The notes: generated from the sequence alone by a model not told the origin. A stretch of 64,000 nt of DNA from Pseudonocardia sp. TRM90224 (GCF_021245725.1 NZ_JAJGSX010000003.1:186001-250000), one strand, 5' to 3'. Numbered from the stretch's first letter, positions 14,966 to 24,680 are shown. Made by a program: numbers and translations.

Positions 14966-17580
14966 GCCAGGTCCGAACCCTTCCGATCCATGTGCCGCCC
15001 CACCCCGGTGAGGCGCTGGACTCGTGGTTGGAGGCGCTGGCAAACCGATTGAACACCCATCTTGCTGACTTGCTGATCGCGCTTGACCTTCTCGATCCCG
15101 ATGACGACAGGGTTGGGATGTCGCCTCGCTGGACCGCACGGCTGCACCGCCGGGACCGGGAGCGTCTCGCCGCTGCAACGACGATCTCGCCGGATCGGAT
15201 CGCGGCGATGACCTTGGTCCGCTACCACAACATCGCCGTGCAGATCGACTCCTCCACCGGACTCGTGGATCGTCACCACCTGTGGGGACGGCCGCGCGAC
15301 TCTCGATTCTGCCCCGACTGCTTGGCCGAATCCGGCGGTCGATGGCAGCTGACCTGGCGGCTGGGATGGTCGTTCGCATGCCCGGCCCACCGCCGGCTCC
15401 TCGCCGACGCGTGCCCAGAATGCGGCCGGGCCCAGCGGCGTACACCTCACCCAGTACATGTGACACCGCATGCGGGCCGTTGCGCTGGACCGATTCCCGG
15501 GAACACTGGTTTGGCCGAGCAGCGCTGCGGTGCTGACCTGACTACGGCCTCAACCCTGCAGATTCCCGCCGACCATCCTGCGTTGATCGCGCAACAACAT
15601 CTGCTGAAGGCGATCGACGCCGGCACGGCCGACTTCGGCGTCTACCGCGAGCAGGCCGCACCGACACCAGCGTTTCTGTCCGATGTACGCACGCTGGCGA
15701 TACGGATGCTCACCCACGCCACCGACGATGAGCTCGCGCCGATCGTGCCGGCAGACCTGTTCGCGGCCTACCTGGCGCGCCGCGCAACTCCCGCACGCCG
15801 GTCGAGGACAGCGCTTCGTCCGGTCGACCCGGTCGACCGCCCCGGGTTCATGGCGCCCGGCCTGGCAGTCACGGCGGCCGTCGCTGTCACAGCCGCCCAT
15901 TCCGTTCTGGGCGCCGCTGACATCCCAACAGCTGGTGAAGCCTTGCGCTGGCTCGTCAAGAGCAATCGCCGGCGTGGACAAGCAGTGAGCGCCACCACCA
16001 TCCGCAGCTGGGGTAGTGGCACCACACCGACATTGACCGGGATCCAGTTGTCGGCGCTCGACCCGCTGCTCAAGCCGAGCGATCAGCTTCGGTATCGCAG
16101 CAGGACCCCGACACCGCGGGTCCCCGTCTATCACTCCGGCGTGACCCGTCGAGCCCGCGGCACACCGACGCTGCTGTGGTCGGCGTGGTTCGTCCGGCTC
16201 GCCCTGCCATCGGGTCACGCCAACTACTTCCGGCTAGCGCTGCCGTGCGCGATCCAACTGATCGGCACCAGGCTCGGCCTCTCAACGTCGGTCCGCCAGC
16301 TGGACTCGCAGGTATCCGCGCCTGGCGTCTCGCGGATCCTGCAGCAGCTCGAGAACGATCCGAGATGGCATGGGATCTACACCGCTCTGGTCCGCCTGGC
16401 CGACTACCTCGACACAAGCGACGTCCCCATCAACTACGAACGCCGCCGTACGATGGACTACCACCTACTTCTCCCCGACGAAGAGTGGGAACCGCTGTGC
16501 CACGCCGCCGGCATCCGCCCAGGTAGCCGGCGCGCCGCCGTCGCTCGCAGCGTGCTGTTCGAACGGATCAGCGGATTGCCCTCTTCCAGAGCACCCTTCG
16601 CGATCGACGACAACGACTTCCGCGGCCGAGCAGGCGCGTTCTGCAGCCTCCTCACCCCCGAGCTCGCCGCTGGGCTGGACGCCGCTGCGAAACGGTTCCT
16701 GAGCAGCCAAGGCATCCACGCGGAACCTGTGACGTGGCATCCCCCACTGTCACTGTTGTCCAGGCTCGAGCTTCCCGGGAAAGATCCGAGCGGGGTCGAC
16801 GTCGCGTCCCTGCACCATCTGGTCCGCCAGAACGAGACCAGTCTGGAGGATGTCGCCGGCCAGCTGGGAACGACGATCGACGCAGTCCGTCATGTCCTGA
16901 CCGAGACACCGGCACCTCAAACAGCACAGCCGGAGTTGAGCGCACTCAATGCGGCGCGCGCCTGCCTGGACCGGGACGAGCTGTTCGATCTCTACCAGAA
17001 CCTTCGACTCTCCCTGCGTGAGATCGCCGAACGGGTCGGCGTGAGCAGGCAGACGATCTCTCGGCTCGCCGTCGAGTACGACATCACGCTGCGTCCCGCA
17101 GCCCGACCCAATCTCGGTATCGACCCCCACTGGCTCTACGAGCAATACGTTGTCGAACGGAGAACGCTGCCCGATCTCGCGCGGGAATCGGGCGCGAGCG
17201 CATCCACCCTCGCCCGCTGGGCGCGAACCCACGGCATACCGATACGCGGCCGCGGCGGTCCGAGCCACCACACGAACCTCCGCGCAATCGCCACTGCCGC
17301 AACTGCACCTGCACTGCTCCGTCCGGCACTCGTCGACGCCCACGGATGGGAACGCCTTCGCAGACTCGCAGTGGCGTCGGCCTACCCCACCATCACTGCC
17401 GCGGCTGCCGCGATGGGCCTCAAGCAGGCTCCGCTCATCACTCAGATCCACCGCCTCGAACACGCCCTGGGTGGCCAGCTCCTCGAACGCGCCGAACGAG
17501 GCAGACCGATGAGGCTCACCCCACTCGGCAGGAAGGTCGTCGCCGCCTACAGACACAGTCGGCCGGGACCGCCTAACTAG
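14962..17580 (+). CDS. tniQ: TniQ/TnsD-like target-selection protein with extended multi-HTH C-terminus
   Basis: An 872-residue protein. The TniQ domain is at the N-terminus (LPIHVPPHPGEALDSWLEALA) with a zinc-binding set (FCPDCLAES, FACPAHRRLL, ACPECGRAQ, about 118-155). After a long middle part there are several HTH segments: LEDVAGQLGTTIDAVRHVL, LREIAERVGVSRQTISRLA, LPDLARESGASASTLARWA and a LysR-like final one (ITAAAAAMGLKQAPLITQI). Long TniQ proteins of the TnsD kind read a specific chromosomal attachment site. The element sits 8 bp behind dnaB, so this protein is the candidate reader of the dnaB 3' end. Confidence 0.9.
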   Translation: MSQVRTLPIHVPPHPGEALDSWLEALANRLNTHLADLLIALDLLDPDDDRVGMSPRWTARLHRRDRERLAAATTISPDRIAAMTLVRYHNIAVQIDSSTGLVDRHHLWGRPRDSRFCPDCLAESGGRWQLTWRLGWSFACPAHRRLLADACPECGRAQRRTPHPVHVTPHAGRCAGPIPGNTGLAEQRCGADLTTASTLQIPADHPALIAQQHLLKAIDAGTADFGVYREQAAPTPAFLSDVRTLAIRMLTHATDDELAPIVPADLFAAYLARRATPARRSRTALRPVDPVDRPGFMAPGLAVTAAVAVTAAHSVLGAADIPTAGEALRWLVKSNRRRGQAVSATTIRSWGSGTTPTLTGIQLSALDPLLKPSDQLRYRSRTPTPRVPVYHSGVTRRARGTPTLLWSAWFVRLALPSGHANYFRLALPCAIQLIGTRLGLSTSVRQLDSQVSAPGVSRILQQLENDPRWHGIYTALVRLADYLDTSDVPINYERRRTMDYHLLLPDEEWEPLCHAAGIRPGSRRAAVARSVLFERISGLPSSRAPFAIDDNDFRGRAGAFCSLLTPELAAGLDAAAKRFLSSQGIHAEPVTWHPPLSLLSRLELPGKDPSGVDVASLHHLVRQNETSLEDVAGQLGTTIDAVRHVLTETPAPQTAQPELSALNAARACLDRDELFDLYQNLRLSLREIAERVGVSRQTISRLAVEYDITLRPAARPNLGIDPHWLYEQYVVERRTLPDLARESGASASTLARWARTHGIPIRGRGGPSHHTNLRAIATAATAPALLRPALVDAHGWERLRRLAVASAYPTITAAAAAMGLKQAPLITQIHRLEHALGGQLLERAERGRPMRLTPLGRKVVAAYRHSRPGPPN

Positions 17581-17837
17581 CAAGGATCGGCATGCCGGTA
17601 CGGGCTGAAGTCATCGCGGAGAACAAGAGCAAGGTGCGGAAGCGGTTCGTCCGAAGATAGCTTCGGCTACCTCCTGAGCTCAGCGACCCGGCCGATGCCG
17701 GCGAAGCCGACATACGTGGCACTGGAAGCGTTTTCGTCGCTGGCTCCGCCGCCGGCTCGTGTGTCCGGTGTTTATGCGCGCCGTTCGACCTGGTCCGGGG
17801 GTTCGACGGACCGGGTCGCCCACGCCAACGGTGCTGA

Positions 17838-18512
17838 CTATCGGCGCAACCCGAGCCGGTTGGCCACCTCCCGAGGGCTCAGGCCATGGACCTGTAGTAG
17901 CTCGAACACGGTGGTGCCGTCGACGGTCTTGCGCATCAACTCTGGCGTCATGCCCAGCTTGCGCAAGAGGATCACCCGGGGTGCCTGATGCCAGAGGAAT
18001 CCGGCGTCCATCCATTCCATGATCTCGGCAGGATCCATCCATGCGACGACCCACTCGGTTGCCGTCTCCCGAGCATCGTCGTCGGGAACGTGCGGCCACC
18101 GCTGCACGATGGTGGCGGCCAGGCCTGTCAGTGGTTCCCGGCGCTGCTTGCGCATCGTGGCTTTGCTCGTTGCTCGTGCGCGCCGCAGTGCTGTGTCGAA
18201 TGACTCTTCGGATCGTGGCTGTGGGATCTGCCTTTGATGGACGCTCCCGGCGCTCGGGGGTCGTGACGGGCGGGCGGATAGGAGATAGGGGTTGTTCCCA
18301 ACGTTGCGCTCCGGGACCCTCTGGTGCGGGCGACGTAGATGATCGCGGATGAGACGAGCGTCGGCAGGCGCGATAGTGGTACTCGGCGACCTGGGAGTGA
18401 GTCCGAGGTCGTGCGCGGTCCGGAGGATCTGTCTGCTTGACAGACCAAGCTCTTTGGCAAGTTCGAAGATTCGCGGGCCGTGTCGGGGACGGCCGAAATC
18501 GTCTTGCTGCAC
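17838..18512 (-). CDS. Hypothetical protein with IF2N-like N-terminal domain
   Basis: A 224-residue protein. Residues 14-60 (RIFELAKELGLSSRQILRTAHDLGL...ADARLIRDHL) match the small helical N-terminal domain of translation initiation factor IF-2 and its stand-alone relatives. The middle is basic. The C-terminal 80 residues are Trp-rich helices (EWVVAWMDPAEIMEWMDAGFLW) followed by an HTH-like end (LQVHGLSPREVANRLGLRR). It probably binds nucleic acid. It lies convergent to tniQ as the first cargo gene. No enzymatic motif is seen. Confidence 0.6.
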   Translation of the reverse strand: MQQDDFGRPRHGPRIFELAKELGLSSRQILRTAHDLGLTPRSPSTTIAPADARLIRDHLRRPHQRVPERNVGNNPYLLSARPSRPPSAGSVHQRQIPQPRSEESFDTALRRARATSKATMRKQRREPLTGLAATIVQRWPHVPDDDARETATEWVVAWMDPAEIMEWMDAGFLWHQAPRVILLRKLGMTPELMRKTVDGTTVFELLQVHGLSPREVANRLGLRR

Positions 18513-18840
18513 GACGAACCTCTATGGAGGGCGTGACTCGGGTGCTGCGGACGCCGTTGACCGGCGGCACGGCGAAGGTCTGACCGCTGGGATCGGTTGA
18601 CCTCCGCTGAGCAGATGATATCTCAGAGTAGTCGCAGAACTACAGCCTTCGGATTCGATGGCACCAGCCGGGTTGCCCTCCCGTGGCTCGCTACCTCGGC
18701 GTAGAAGCAGGTGGCCGCTCGCAACACGACGAGGGTACGAACGTGATTGCCGCGGTTCGACGAGGTTTGACGACCCGCGCCGGGAGCCCAGACGATCTGC
18801 GACATGGCGGCCCGCATGCCGCGCTCATACCGTTGACCCT
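18513..18840. other. Gene-free stretch
   Basis: No convincing gene. It holds the upstream region of the IF2N-like gene and a short hairpin GTAGT/ACTAC near 18624-18640. Confidence 0.5.
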
Positions 18841-19160
18841 GTGACGGACACGCCAGAGGACACAGGGATGGCGCACCGACAGGCTGACGTGGAGCGATCG
18901 ATCGCATTCGACGCAGCGAAGCGAAGCTTCGAACGGTTCTGCGGAGAGTTCTCCGAGTGCACCCGGCTGCGTGCCTTCGGGACCATCAGATCTGGCTCGA
19001 CAAGATCCAGGCCACGATCGAGGCCCACGACGCAGCGTCTGCAGTCGAACAACACGTGCGAGCCAGCTACCCGTCCCGCGACGCCTGCATGGTTGAGCAG
19101 AACTACGCGCAGATGGTGATCACCACCCTCACGAACATCGGCCCAATCCGGCCAGGATGA
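18841..19160 (+). pseudogene. Frameshifted small gene, also present as a decayed copy at 30770-30990
   Basis: GTG 18841 opens a frame (VTDTPEDTGMAHRQADVERSI...SFERFCGEFSE) that continues only in another frame as DHQIWLDKIQATIEAHDAA...MVITTLTNIG, so a frameshift lies near 18950-18985. The second half is repeated at 30770-30990 with many changes and an in-frame stop. Function is unknown. The reverse frame is also open in both copies (GLDLVEPDL / GLDLVELDL), so the coding strand is not certain. Confidence 0.4.
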
Positions 19161-19568
19161 ACGCCACGGGCGTCCCGTCACACTTGGCCGAGGCGGCCGG
19201 GTGTAGCCCGACACGACCGTGGTCGCCGGCCTGTCGACATCGCTGGCGTTGTCTGCTGCAGATAGAGCGGTTCTGTGGTCGATTGCCGGTGTTGATGCGC
19301 TGACCGTTCGGTCTGCTCCCCTCGCGCGACGTCCGGTCCGCGGCCACATCCGCAACCTCCGACCTCGGGCTGTCTCCGCCCCAGGCAAACCCAGAACACC
19401 GTCTGATCATTTGCGACCGGCCGGTACGTGCGGGCATCGAGTGCTCAACGTCGAACGTTGCCCAAGGAACTACGAGTCGGTCGAGAACAGCCCTCGGTGC
19501 CGACACCTCACGAGATTCAGTGAGTGTCGCGATTCCGAACATCACGACCCGGCTCTTAGCCTCGGCGC
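19161..19568. other. Gene-free stretch
   Basis: Open frames here are short and lack recognisable domains or ribosome binding sites. It separates the frameshifted gene from the HAD-like gene. I see no repeats or clear promoter. Confidence 0.5.
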
Positions 19569-20189
19569 ATGGCCGGTCTGGGCGTCGTGGTGTTCGACAT
19601 CGACGGCGGGCTGGCGGACATGTCCCCCATCGCCGACCGTCTCGGCCCGAGACCGTGGCGGCAGGACGCCTGGCAGGAGTTCTTCGCCGGCATCGGCGAC
19701 GCCGTGGTGATCGAGGCCGGGCGGAAGCTTGCCACCGCGATCGCAAATCTCGGCTTCACCACCATGTACTCCACGACCAGGCCGACCTTCACCACCACCG
19801 CCACCCGGGGCTGGCTGTCCGACCACGGTTTCCCCGCCGGCCCGGTGCTATCCCGGCCCAACAACCAGGCAGCGTGCCCTGCCCTGGAGATCAAACTGAA
19901 CCACTGCTCGATCGTCGAGCGCCGGATCCGCCGCAGCTATCTGGCCGCGTTCGTCGACGACGATCCGGCCATCGTGACCGAGTTGCGCAACCACGGCTAC
20001 GCCGGCCGCCGGTTCGACCGGTTGCACGACTGCAGCCCGGCGAGTCTCCACGCTGCCCTGGTGTACGGGCCGTCCCGGCCGGAGTTCACCGAACGCAAAC
20101 ACCTTCGACGAGCACGCGCCGCGTACCGCCCACCGGTGCGACCCCGCCAAGCGCCGGATGCTCTGGCGTCACTGCCAACCAACGCCTAG
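19569..20189 (+). CDS. HAD-superfamily nucleotidase/phosphatase-like protein
   Basis: A 206-residue protein with HAD motif I as VVFDIDGGLADMSPI (nucleophile Asp10, acid Asp12), the Gly replacing the usual Thr/Val after DxDG. Motif IV is probably AAFVDDDPAIVTELR. The segment FTTMYSTTRP fits motif II (Thr/Ser). The lineage resembles short phosphatases acting on nucleotides or polynucleotide ends. The start ATG follows shortly after an upstream gap with no clear partner gene. Substrate unknown. Confidence 0.6.
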   Translation: MAGLGVVVFDIDGGLADMSPIADRLGPRPWRQDAWQEFFAGIGDAVVIEAGRKLATAIANLGFTTMYSTTRPTFTTTATRGWLSDHGFPAGPVLSRPNNQAACPALEIKLNHCSIVERRIRRSYLAAFVDDDPAIVTELRNHGYAGRRFDRLHDCSPASLHAALVYGPSRPEFTERKHLRRARAAYRPPVRPRQAPDALASLPTNA

Positions 20190-20428
20190 ACCAGCTGTCC
20201 CTAGGTTTCGGCTTCGAGCGGGGGTCGACCTGATTGCCGCCTGTACTGACGCACCCGTCAGAGTCGGTGCCGTGTCACCCGAGGCGTGGATGCCAGGCCC
20301 CTCCGCTCACGCCTGGGTCATGTTTTTGCACTTCAGGGGGCATCAAGCACGTGGGTTACATGTATACTTCGTCGCATGAGACTGTTGCCTGCCGACATTC
20401 GGGGGCGCTTCTTCGGACAGGCTTGCGG

Positions 20429-20468
20429 TGTAGCTCTTCCTATGAAATTTTTCATGCATGCAGCTACA
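20429..20468 (+). promoter_or_regulatory. 40-bp two-tier dyad across the start of the 20458 gene
   Basis: An outer inverted repeat TGTAGCT (20429-20435) / AGCTACA (20462-20468) and an inner one ATGAA (20442-20446) / TTCAT (20451-20455) share the same centre, with 6-nt gaps on both sides. The start codon of the next gene lies inside the right half. It could be an operator for the HTH/ImmA protein encoded next door or an RNA hairpin hiding the start. Confidence 0.6.
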
Positions 20469-21132
20469 GCTCCAGGAGCTTGTGGAGAGTCTGGTGGCCC
20501 GGCACGAGGCGGACTTCGCGCTCCTGCGCGCCGATCTGCGGGATGCGGTGTCGGAGGTGGCGTCGCGGTGGGCGGACCGGTACCCGGTCGCGGCGAGTAT
20601 GAGCGGGCACAACCGCTGCACGAGCGTGCGACAGACACTGATCAGCATGTTCGCTCGGCGGGGCGAGTTCCCGTTCGCCTCGCTGCGTGCGTCGGAGGGA
20701 CCCGGTCTGTCCGTGGTGCTCCAGGATGGTTTGGGAACGAAGATCCGGGTGCGGAAGTGGCCGACCGACAATCTCGGCCAGCGATACCGGTCGGTGGAAA
20801 CGCCGCCGCCGGGGCAGAGTACGGCGCTCGAACAGGCGCGGCAGCAGCTGCTGGACGAGGGATTGGATGCGCCAGTATTCCCGCGGCCGATGGCAGGTCC
20901 GTCCGAGGTTTTCGTGCTGTGGTGGGCCGACAGCGACGAAGCCGAGCTGCGGGGTGCGGAATTGGCTGCGGTGTCGGGAATCGATTCTGGTTCGTCGGTA
21001 CAGATCTTGGCCGCGGTCCCGCTGCCACAGCTGCAGCCCACTCAGACCGCGGCCTCAGCATCCCCGGCCCCGCAGGGCGACTTCGACGAGGACGACGAGT
21101 CCTCGCAGGCAGGGGGTACTACACCGGCGTAG
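20458..21132 (+). CDS. Hypothetical protein, partner of an ImmA/IrrE protease gene
   Basis: A 224-residue protein without a recognised domain. Residues 1-30 are helical (LQLQELVESLVARHEADFALLRADLRDAV), the middle has GHNRCTSVRQTLISMFARRGEFPFASL, and the C-terminus is Pro/Gln-rich then acidic (DFDEDDE). It lies 61 bp upstream of the HTH-ImmA gene in the same direction, and a 40-bp dyad covers its start. The layout resembles a regulator/anti-regulator pair on mobile elements, but no function can be read. Confidence 0.6.
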   Translation: MQLQLQELVESLVARHEADFALLRADLRDAVSEVASRWADRYPVAASMSGHNRCTSVRQTLISMFARRGEFPFASLRASEGPGLSVVLQDGLGTKIRVRKWPTDNLGQRYRSVETPPPGQSTALEQARQQLLDEGLDAPVFPRPMAGPSEVFVLWWADSDEAELRGAELAAVSGIDSGSSVQILAAVPLPQLQPTQTAASASPAPQGDFDEDDESSQAGGTTPA

Positions 21133-21193
21133 GACAAATCCGTGGAGCCGTGGGCCCGCCACGGTGTGCGAGCGGGTGTGAATCGAGCCAGCG

Positions 21194-22510
21194 ATGATGA
21201 GGACGACGATCGAGGTTTTCGGTGCACGGGTGCGGCAGGCTCGGATCCTGCGTCGCATGACGGGCAAAACGGTGCTGGCTGAAATGGGCTGGAAAGGGGC
21301 TCGTCAAACCCGGCTGGAGCAGGCGGACGTGACCGTGCTGGATGTGGACACGGCAACGCGGCTGGCGGAGGTGTTGCGGTTCCCGCTGGAGTTCTTCGCC
21401 ACGGCTCCGGTGTCGCGGGTGGATGTTGGGAACCTGCTGTTCCGGGCGCCGAAGGCGACCTCGGCGATGGAGAGGGAGTACCTGGCGCAGTTCGCGGTCT
21501 CGGTCGGGGATTTGCTGGAGGATCTAAATAGTCGCTGGCAGTTGCCGCCGGTCAAGCTGCCGGACTTGACGCGGCTGACCGACCCCGTCGCGGCGGCCCG
21601 GACCACGCGTGAGCGACTCAGCCTCGATCCGGATGCACCGATCGGGTATCTGACCTACGAAGTGGAGCGAGCCGGGGTCGCGGTGGTACTGCGGGCCCGA
21701 CGCACCAAGTCCTCGGGAGAGCTGGAGTGGGGACCGGGCGACGGAGTGCGGGAGAAGCACCTGGGCTACGCAACCCGGGTCGGGGAGTACGGCGACCGAC
21801 CGTTGATTGTGCTCCGGGCTGTCGATTCGTGGGAGCGGATCCGTTGGACGGTGGCTCACGAGCTCGGACATTTGGTGCTGCATGCCGACGGGGTGCGTGA
21901 GGACGAGCAGGAGGAGCAGGCCTCCCGGTTCGCCTCGGAACTGCTGGCCCCTGCCGCCGTGATCGCCGCGGAGGTGCCCAAGGTTGCCTCGTTGCACAAC
22001 CTGATGCCGCTCAAGCAGCGCTGGGGCATCTCGCTGGGTGCGCTGTTGCGGCACCTGTTCGAATCCGAGTTGATCGACGCGCACCGCTACGCGATGTTGC
22101 GCCGCCAGCTCTATACCCGGATCAACCCCGAAACCGGGCACACCTGGGGCCGCACCGAACCCGGCTGGGACGAACGAGAACCCGAACAGCCCCGGCTGCT
22201 GGCCAAGTGGGTAGAGCGCTGCTACAACGCCACCTCACCGGCCATGCTCGCACCACGTCGGCTGATCTGGCCCCAGGACCTGCTCGAGGACATCCTGGCC
22301 GGACAACGCTCTGCCCCCTCCACCTCGGTCACCACACCCCCAAAGAGCACGTCGTCAACCCCCACGAACGCGTCGACAGGTGCGCCCCCGTCAGGGGCCG
22401 CGGGCTGGGAGCACGGGTCGCGGTCCTCAGCGGAGAACAGCATTCCGGTCTCCGCGAACGGCGGGAAGGTTCTGGATTTCGACCGGTTCCGCAGCAAGCG
22501 GCAGGCCTGA
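21194..22510 (+). CDS. XRE-HTH plus ImmA/IrrE metallo-endopeptidase fusion
   Basis: A 438-residue protein. Residues about 8-65 form an XRE helix-turn-helix (RVRQARILRRMTGKTVLAEMGW). The zinc peptidase domain carries HELGH at 222-226 (WTVAHELGHLVLHADG) and a downstream acidic ligand region (EEQASRFASELLAPAAVI). Such proteins cut cognate repressors in phages and integrative elements to switch gene expression. The last 90 residues are Ser/Thr/Pro-rich and probably disordered. It is one of two ImmA-type proteases in the island, the other being at 47154-48155. Confidence 0.88.
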   Translation: MMRTTIEVFGARVRQARILRRMTGKTVLAEMGWKGARQTRLEQADVTVLDVDTATRLAEVLRFPLEFFATAPVSRVDVGNLLFRAPKATSAMEREYLAQFAVSVGDLLEDLNSRWQLPPVKLPDLTRLTDPVAAARTTRERLSLDPDAPIGYLTYEVERAGVAVVLRARRTKSSGELEWGPGDGVREKHLGYATRVGEYGDRPLIVLRAVDSWERIRWTVAHELGHLVLHADGVREDEQEEQASRFASELLAPAAVIAAEVPKVASLHNLMPLKQRWGISLGALLRHLFESELIDAHRYAMLRRQLYTRINPETGHTWGRTEPGWDEREPEQPRLLAKWVERCYNATSPAMLAPRRLIWPQDLLEDILAGQRSAPSTSVTTPPKSTSSTPTNASTGAPPSGAAGWEHGSRSSAENSIPVSANGGKVLDFDRFRSKRQA

Positions 22511-22638
22511 GTCTTCACCGGGCGGCTGGAGCGGGATGACGCGCACGCAACGGGTTGGTCTCGGTGAAGGCCCGGGCATGTACACGGTGGTCGGAGCGGA
22601 TCAACTCCCGCCGCCGATCGACGACAGGACATGACCCG

Positions 22639-23097
22639 GTGACCCGCCCCGAGCATCCCCGGACCGAACACGCGGTCGACGGGCTACGCCGTCATGCCCG
22701 GGAACGTTCCGCCGACGCCCGTGCCGCCATAGAACAGGCGCTGCGAGAGCTGCGTAGACAACACCGACCCATCAACGTCAACGCCGTCGCGCGCCGCGCC
22801 GGCGTCAGCCGGAAAACCATCTACCACCACACCGACCTGCTCGAACGCATCCGTAAGCACCGGCCGCAACTGCGCGCCATCCCACGCGAACCCGCGACCA
22901 AGCACAACCCGATCATCGCCGCGCTACGCAATGACCTGTCCACCCAGAAAAGTCGCTATGAAGCCGAGATCACCCGGCTCAAACACCTGCTGCGCCAACG
23001 TGACGACGAACTCGCCGCCGTCCATGGCGAACTCCACCGGCAGCTCACCCGTGCTCGGCCAACGCGGCGACCCGACGGTGCCCCACCCGGCTCGTAA
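22639..23097 (+). CDS. DUF6262-type HTH protein (TnpC-like)
   Basis: A 152-residue basic protein: N-terminal helix, a TetR-like HTH (INVNAVARRAGVSRKTIYHHTDL, about 40-62), then a coiled coil (DLSTQKSRYEAEITRLKHLLRQRDDEL). This is the shape of DUF6262 proteins, which accompany two tyrosine recombinases in Tn554-like elements. No recombinase is adjacent here, so it is an orphan or a relic. GTG 22639 is the likely start. Confidence 0.65.
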   Translation: MTRPEHPRTEHAVDGLRRHARERSADARAAIEQALRELRRQHRPINVNAVARRAGVSRKTIYHHTDLLERIRKHRPQLRAIPREPATKHNPIIAALRNDLSTQKSRYEAEITRLKHLLRQRDDELAAVHGELHRQLTRARPTRRPDGAPPGS

Positions 23098-23329
23098 CCT
23101 GCATCCATTCTGAGGTCACGCGTGCGCACGCATCTGCCCGTGCGACCCAAGGTGATCATCGCGACCTTGCCACTCTTCAGTCCCCTTCGCATGCCCTGCC
23201 GACACGCGCCCGTGCTTCCGCGCCGTCGCTGCCTGCGCCCTGTTGCATGGCCGCTCTAGTTGCGCTGCACACCGACCCCCCGCGCGGCCGGTACACCGAC
23301 GGGTCAGTGAGTACGCGCGCAGCCGCAAT

Positions 23330-23430
23330 TTCTGGACGAGCTTGGCAAGAGCAGCTTGATCGAGTCATTCAGACTTGCTGTTCGCTGGGCCAGTTCCCTG
23401 AAGCCGCGGTCCCGATAGAGCGAGCAGGAT
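23330..23430 (-). pseudogene. 3' remnant of an XRE-type regulator gene
   Basis: The minus strand reads YRDRGFRELAQRTASLNDS, which aligns with the C-terminal part HRDHNLSELAQRVASLSDS of the intact HTH protein at 25971-26411. No HTH part remains. It lies just downstream of the 23455-24651 gene. The rest of the gap 23098-23454 holds nothing I can identify. Confidence 0.5.
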
Positions 23431-23454
23431 TGAGCAGGATGAGCAGAGGCTTCG

Positions 23455-24651
23455 TCAGTCCTGGACGTTGAGCGGGTCGCTTCTGCCAGGCCACACCGGA
23501 GAGCTCCGCCAACGCTGCATCTGCGGGAAGAAGCCGTCGAGGTCGCTGTAGGGATGCAAGGGTGTACCGGCGATGATCTCGCGGAGGCCTTCGACGACCG
23601 TGGCAACGGCCGGGCGGTTGAGTGCTTCGGGAGCGATGTGGAAGCGGTTCGGTCCCGGAGCGCGCCCCCCTCCGTCGGAGATGTCTCTGAAGTCTTCGAT
23701 GGTGCCGTCGCCGCGGCGGCCGGCAGGTCGATCCATCCCGATCAGGCCGAACCGGAACAGGTTCCGAGAAGCGCCCTCGTGGGCCCGAGGCGCTTCGAAG
23801 GCCATCGACCACACGCTCTTGGAGACAGGTACCCCATCCTCCCGTGCTTCGGCAGGCCAGAGTTGAATCTGATGCTGCAGGAACAGGTAGGCGATCGTCT
23901 CGTCGTCGGTCAGTGCATGGACCCAGCCGCGGGTGAAGAACTCGATCGGAATCCGGAACACGTCGTCATCGGTGTCCCCGGGCATGCGATACGCGACAGT
24001 GCCGGTGTCATGGGTTGCGCCCTCATCGAGCAACCGAAACCCGGCAAACCGTCCTCGACCCGAGGGCCGCGAGAGTTCGACGCGGCTGCCGTTGAGCCGT
24101 TTGAGAGCACTTCGGAGCTGCTCGTCACGGTTCTCCGCGGGACGGCGCGCGTTCGATCGGTCATTTCGGAGATCGCGCGTCGGCATAGCAACCAGATAGC
24201 GCCAGGAGACAGACCCATCGGCAGGTAGATCACGCAACGGCAAGTTCGTGGGCTTCCCGATCTCACCACGTGGACGAGCTTGCTCCGCGAAGATCGCGAC
24301 GAGCAGAAGCTGCAGGGCCACGCTTCTCGATGCAGCGATCTTGCGCGCCGGCGAGGCGCCTGCCTTTCGGCCGCTACGCCCCTGGTTGTGTGGCTGTCCT
24401 GGATCGCTCACGTCGGATGCCCGTAGGTCCGACCTCCGAATCATTGCCCCGCGGATGAGGACTTCGCTGCGTGTCGGCTTCGAGCTGGCCCACAGCGTTG
24501 CCCGTGAGGCGCATGCCTGGCTGTCAGGACTGCGGCCGTCGCCGTCCTCCTCGAGGAGGAGCTCGAGCTGAGCGATGCGCTTCAGCGCACGGTCCTTGAC
24601 GGACCGCGGCTCCCTACGCTCGCTATCGGAGTCGGGCGAACTGTCGGCCAT
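23455..24651 (-). CDS. Hypothetical protein, possible winged-helix
   Basis: A 398-residue protein without a recognised family. The first 90 residues are charged and low in hydrophobics. The middle has RDEQLRSALKRLNGSRVELSR, then GTVAYRMPGDTDDDVFRIPIEFFTRGW and ALTDDETIAYLFLQHQIQLW, a pattern seen in actinobacterial accessory proteins with winged-helix folds, sometimes linked to plasmid replication. An XRE remnant follows downstream, and inverted repeats lie upstream at 24681-24760. It could be a regulator or replication-like protein; confidence in either is low. Confidence 0.55.
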   Translation of the reverse strand: MADSSPDSDSERREPRSVKDRALKRIAQLELLLEEDGDGRSPDSQACASRATLWASSKPTRSEVLIRGAMIRRSDLRASDVSDPGQPHNQGRSGRKAGASPARKIAASRSVALQLLLVAIFAEQARPRGEIGKPTNLPLRDLPADGSVSWRYLVAMPTRDLRNDRSNARRPAENRDEQLRSALKRLNGSRVELSRPSGRGRFAGFRLLDEGATHDTGTVAYRMPGDTDDDVFRIPIEFFTRGWVHALTDDETIAYLFLQHQIQLWPAEAREDGVPVSKSVWSMAFEAPRAHEGASRNLFRFGLIGMDRPAGRRGDGTIEDFRDISDGGGRAPGPNRFHIAPEALNRPAVATVVEGLREIIAGTPLHPYSDLDGFFPQMQRWRSSPVWPGRSDPLNVQD

Positions 24652-24680
24652 TGGAGTGAACCCCTGAAGATCAAAGTCTG

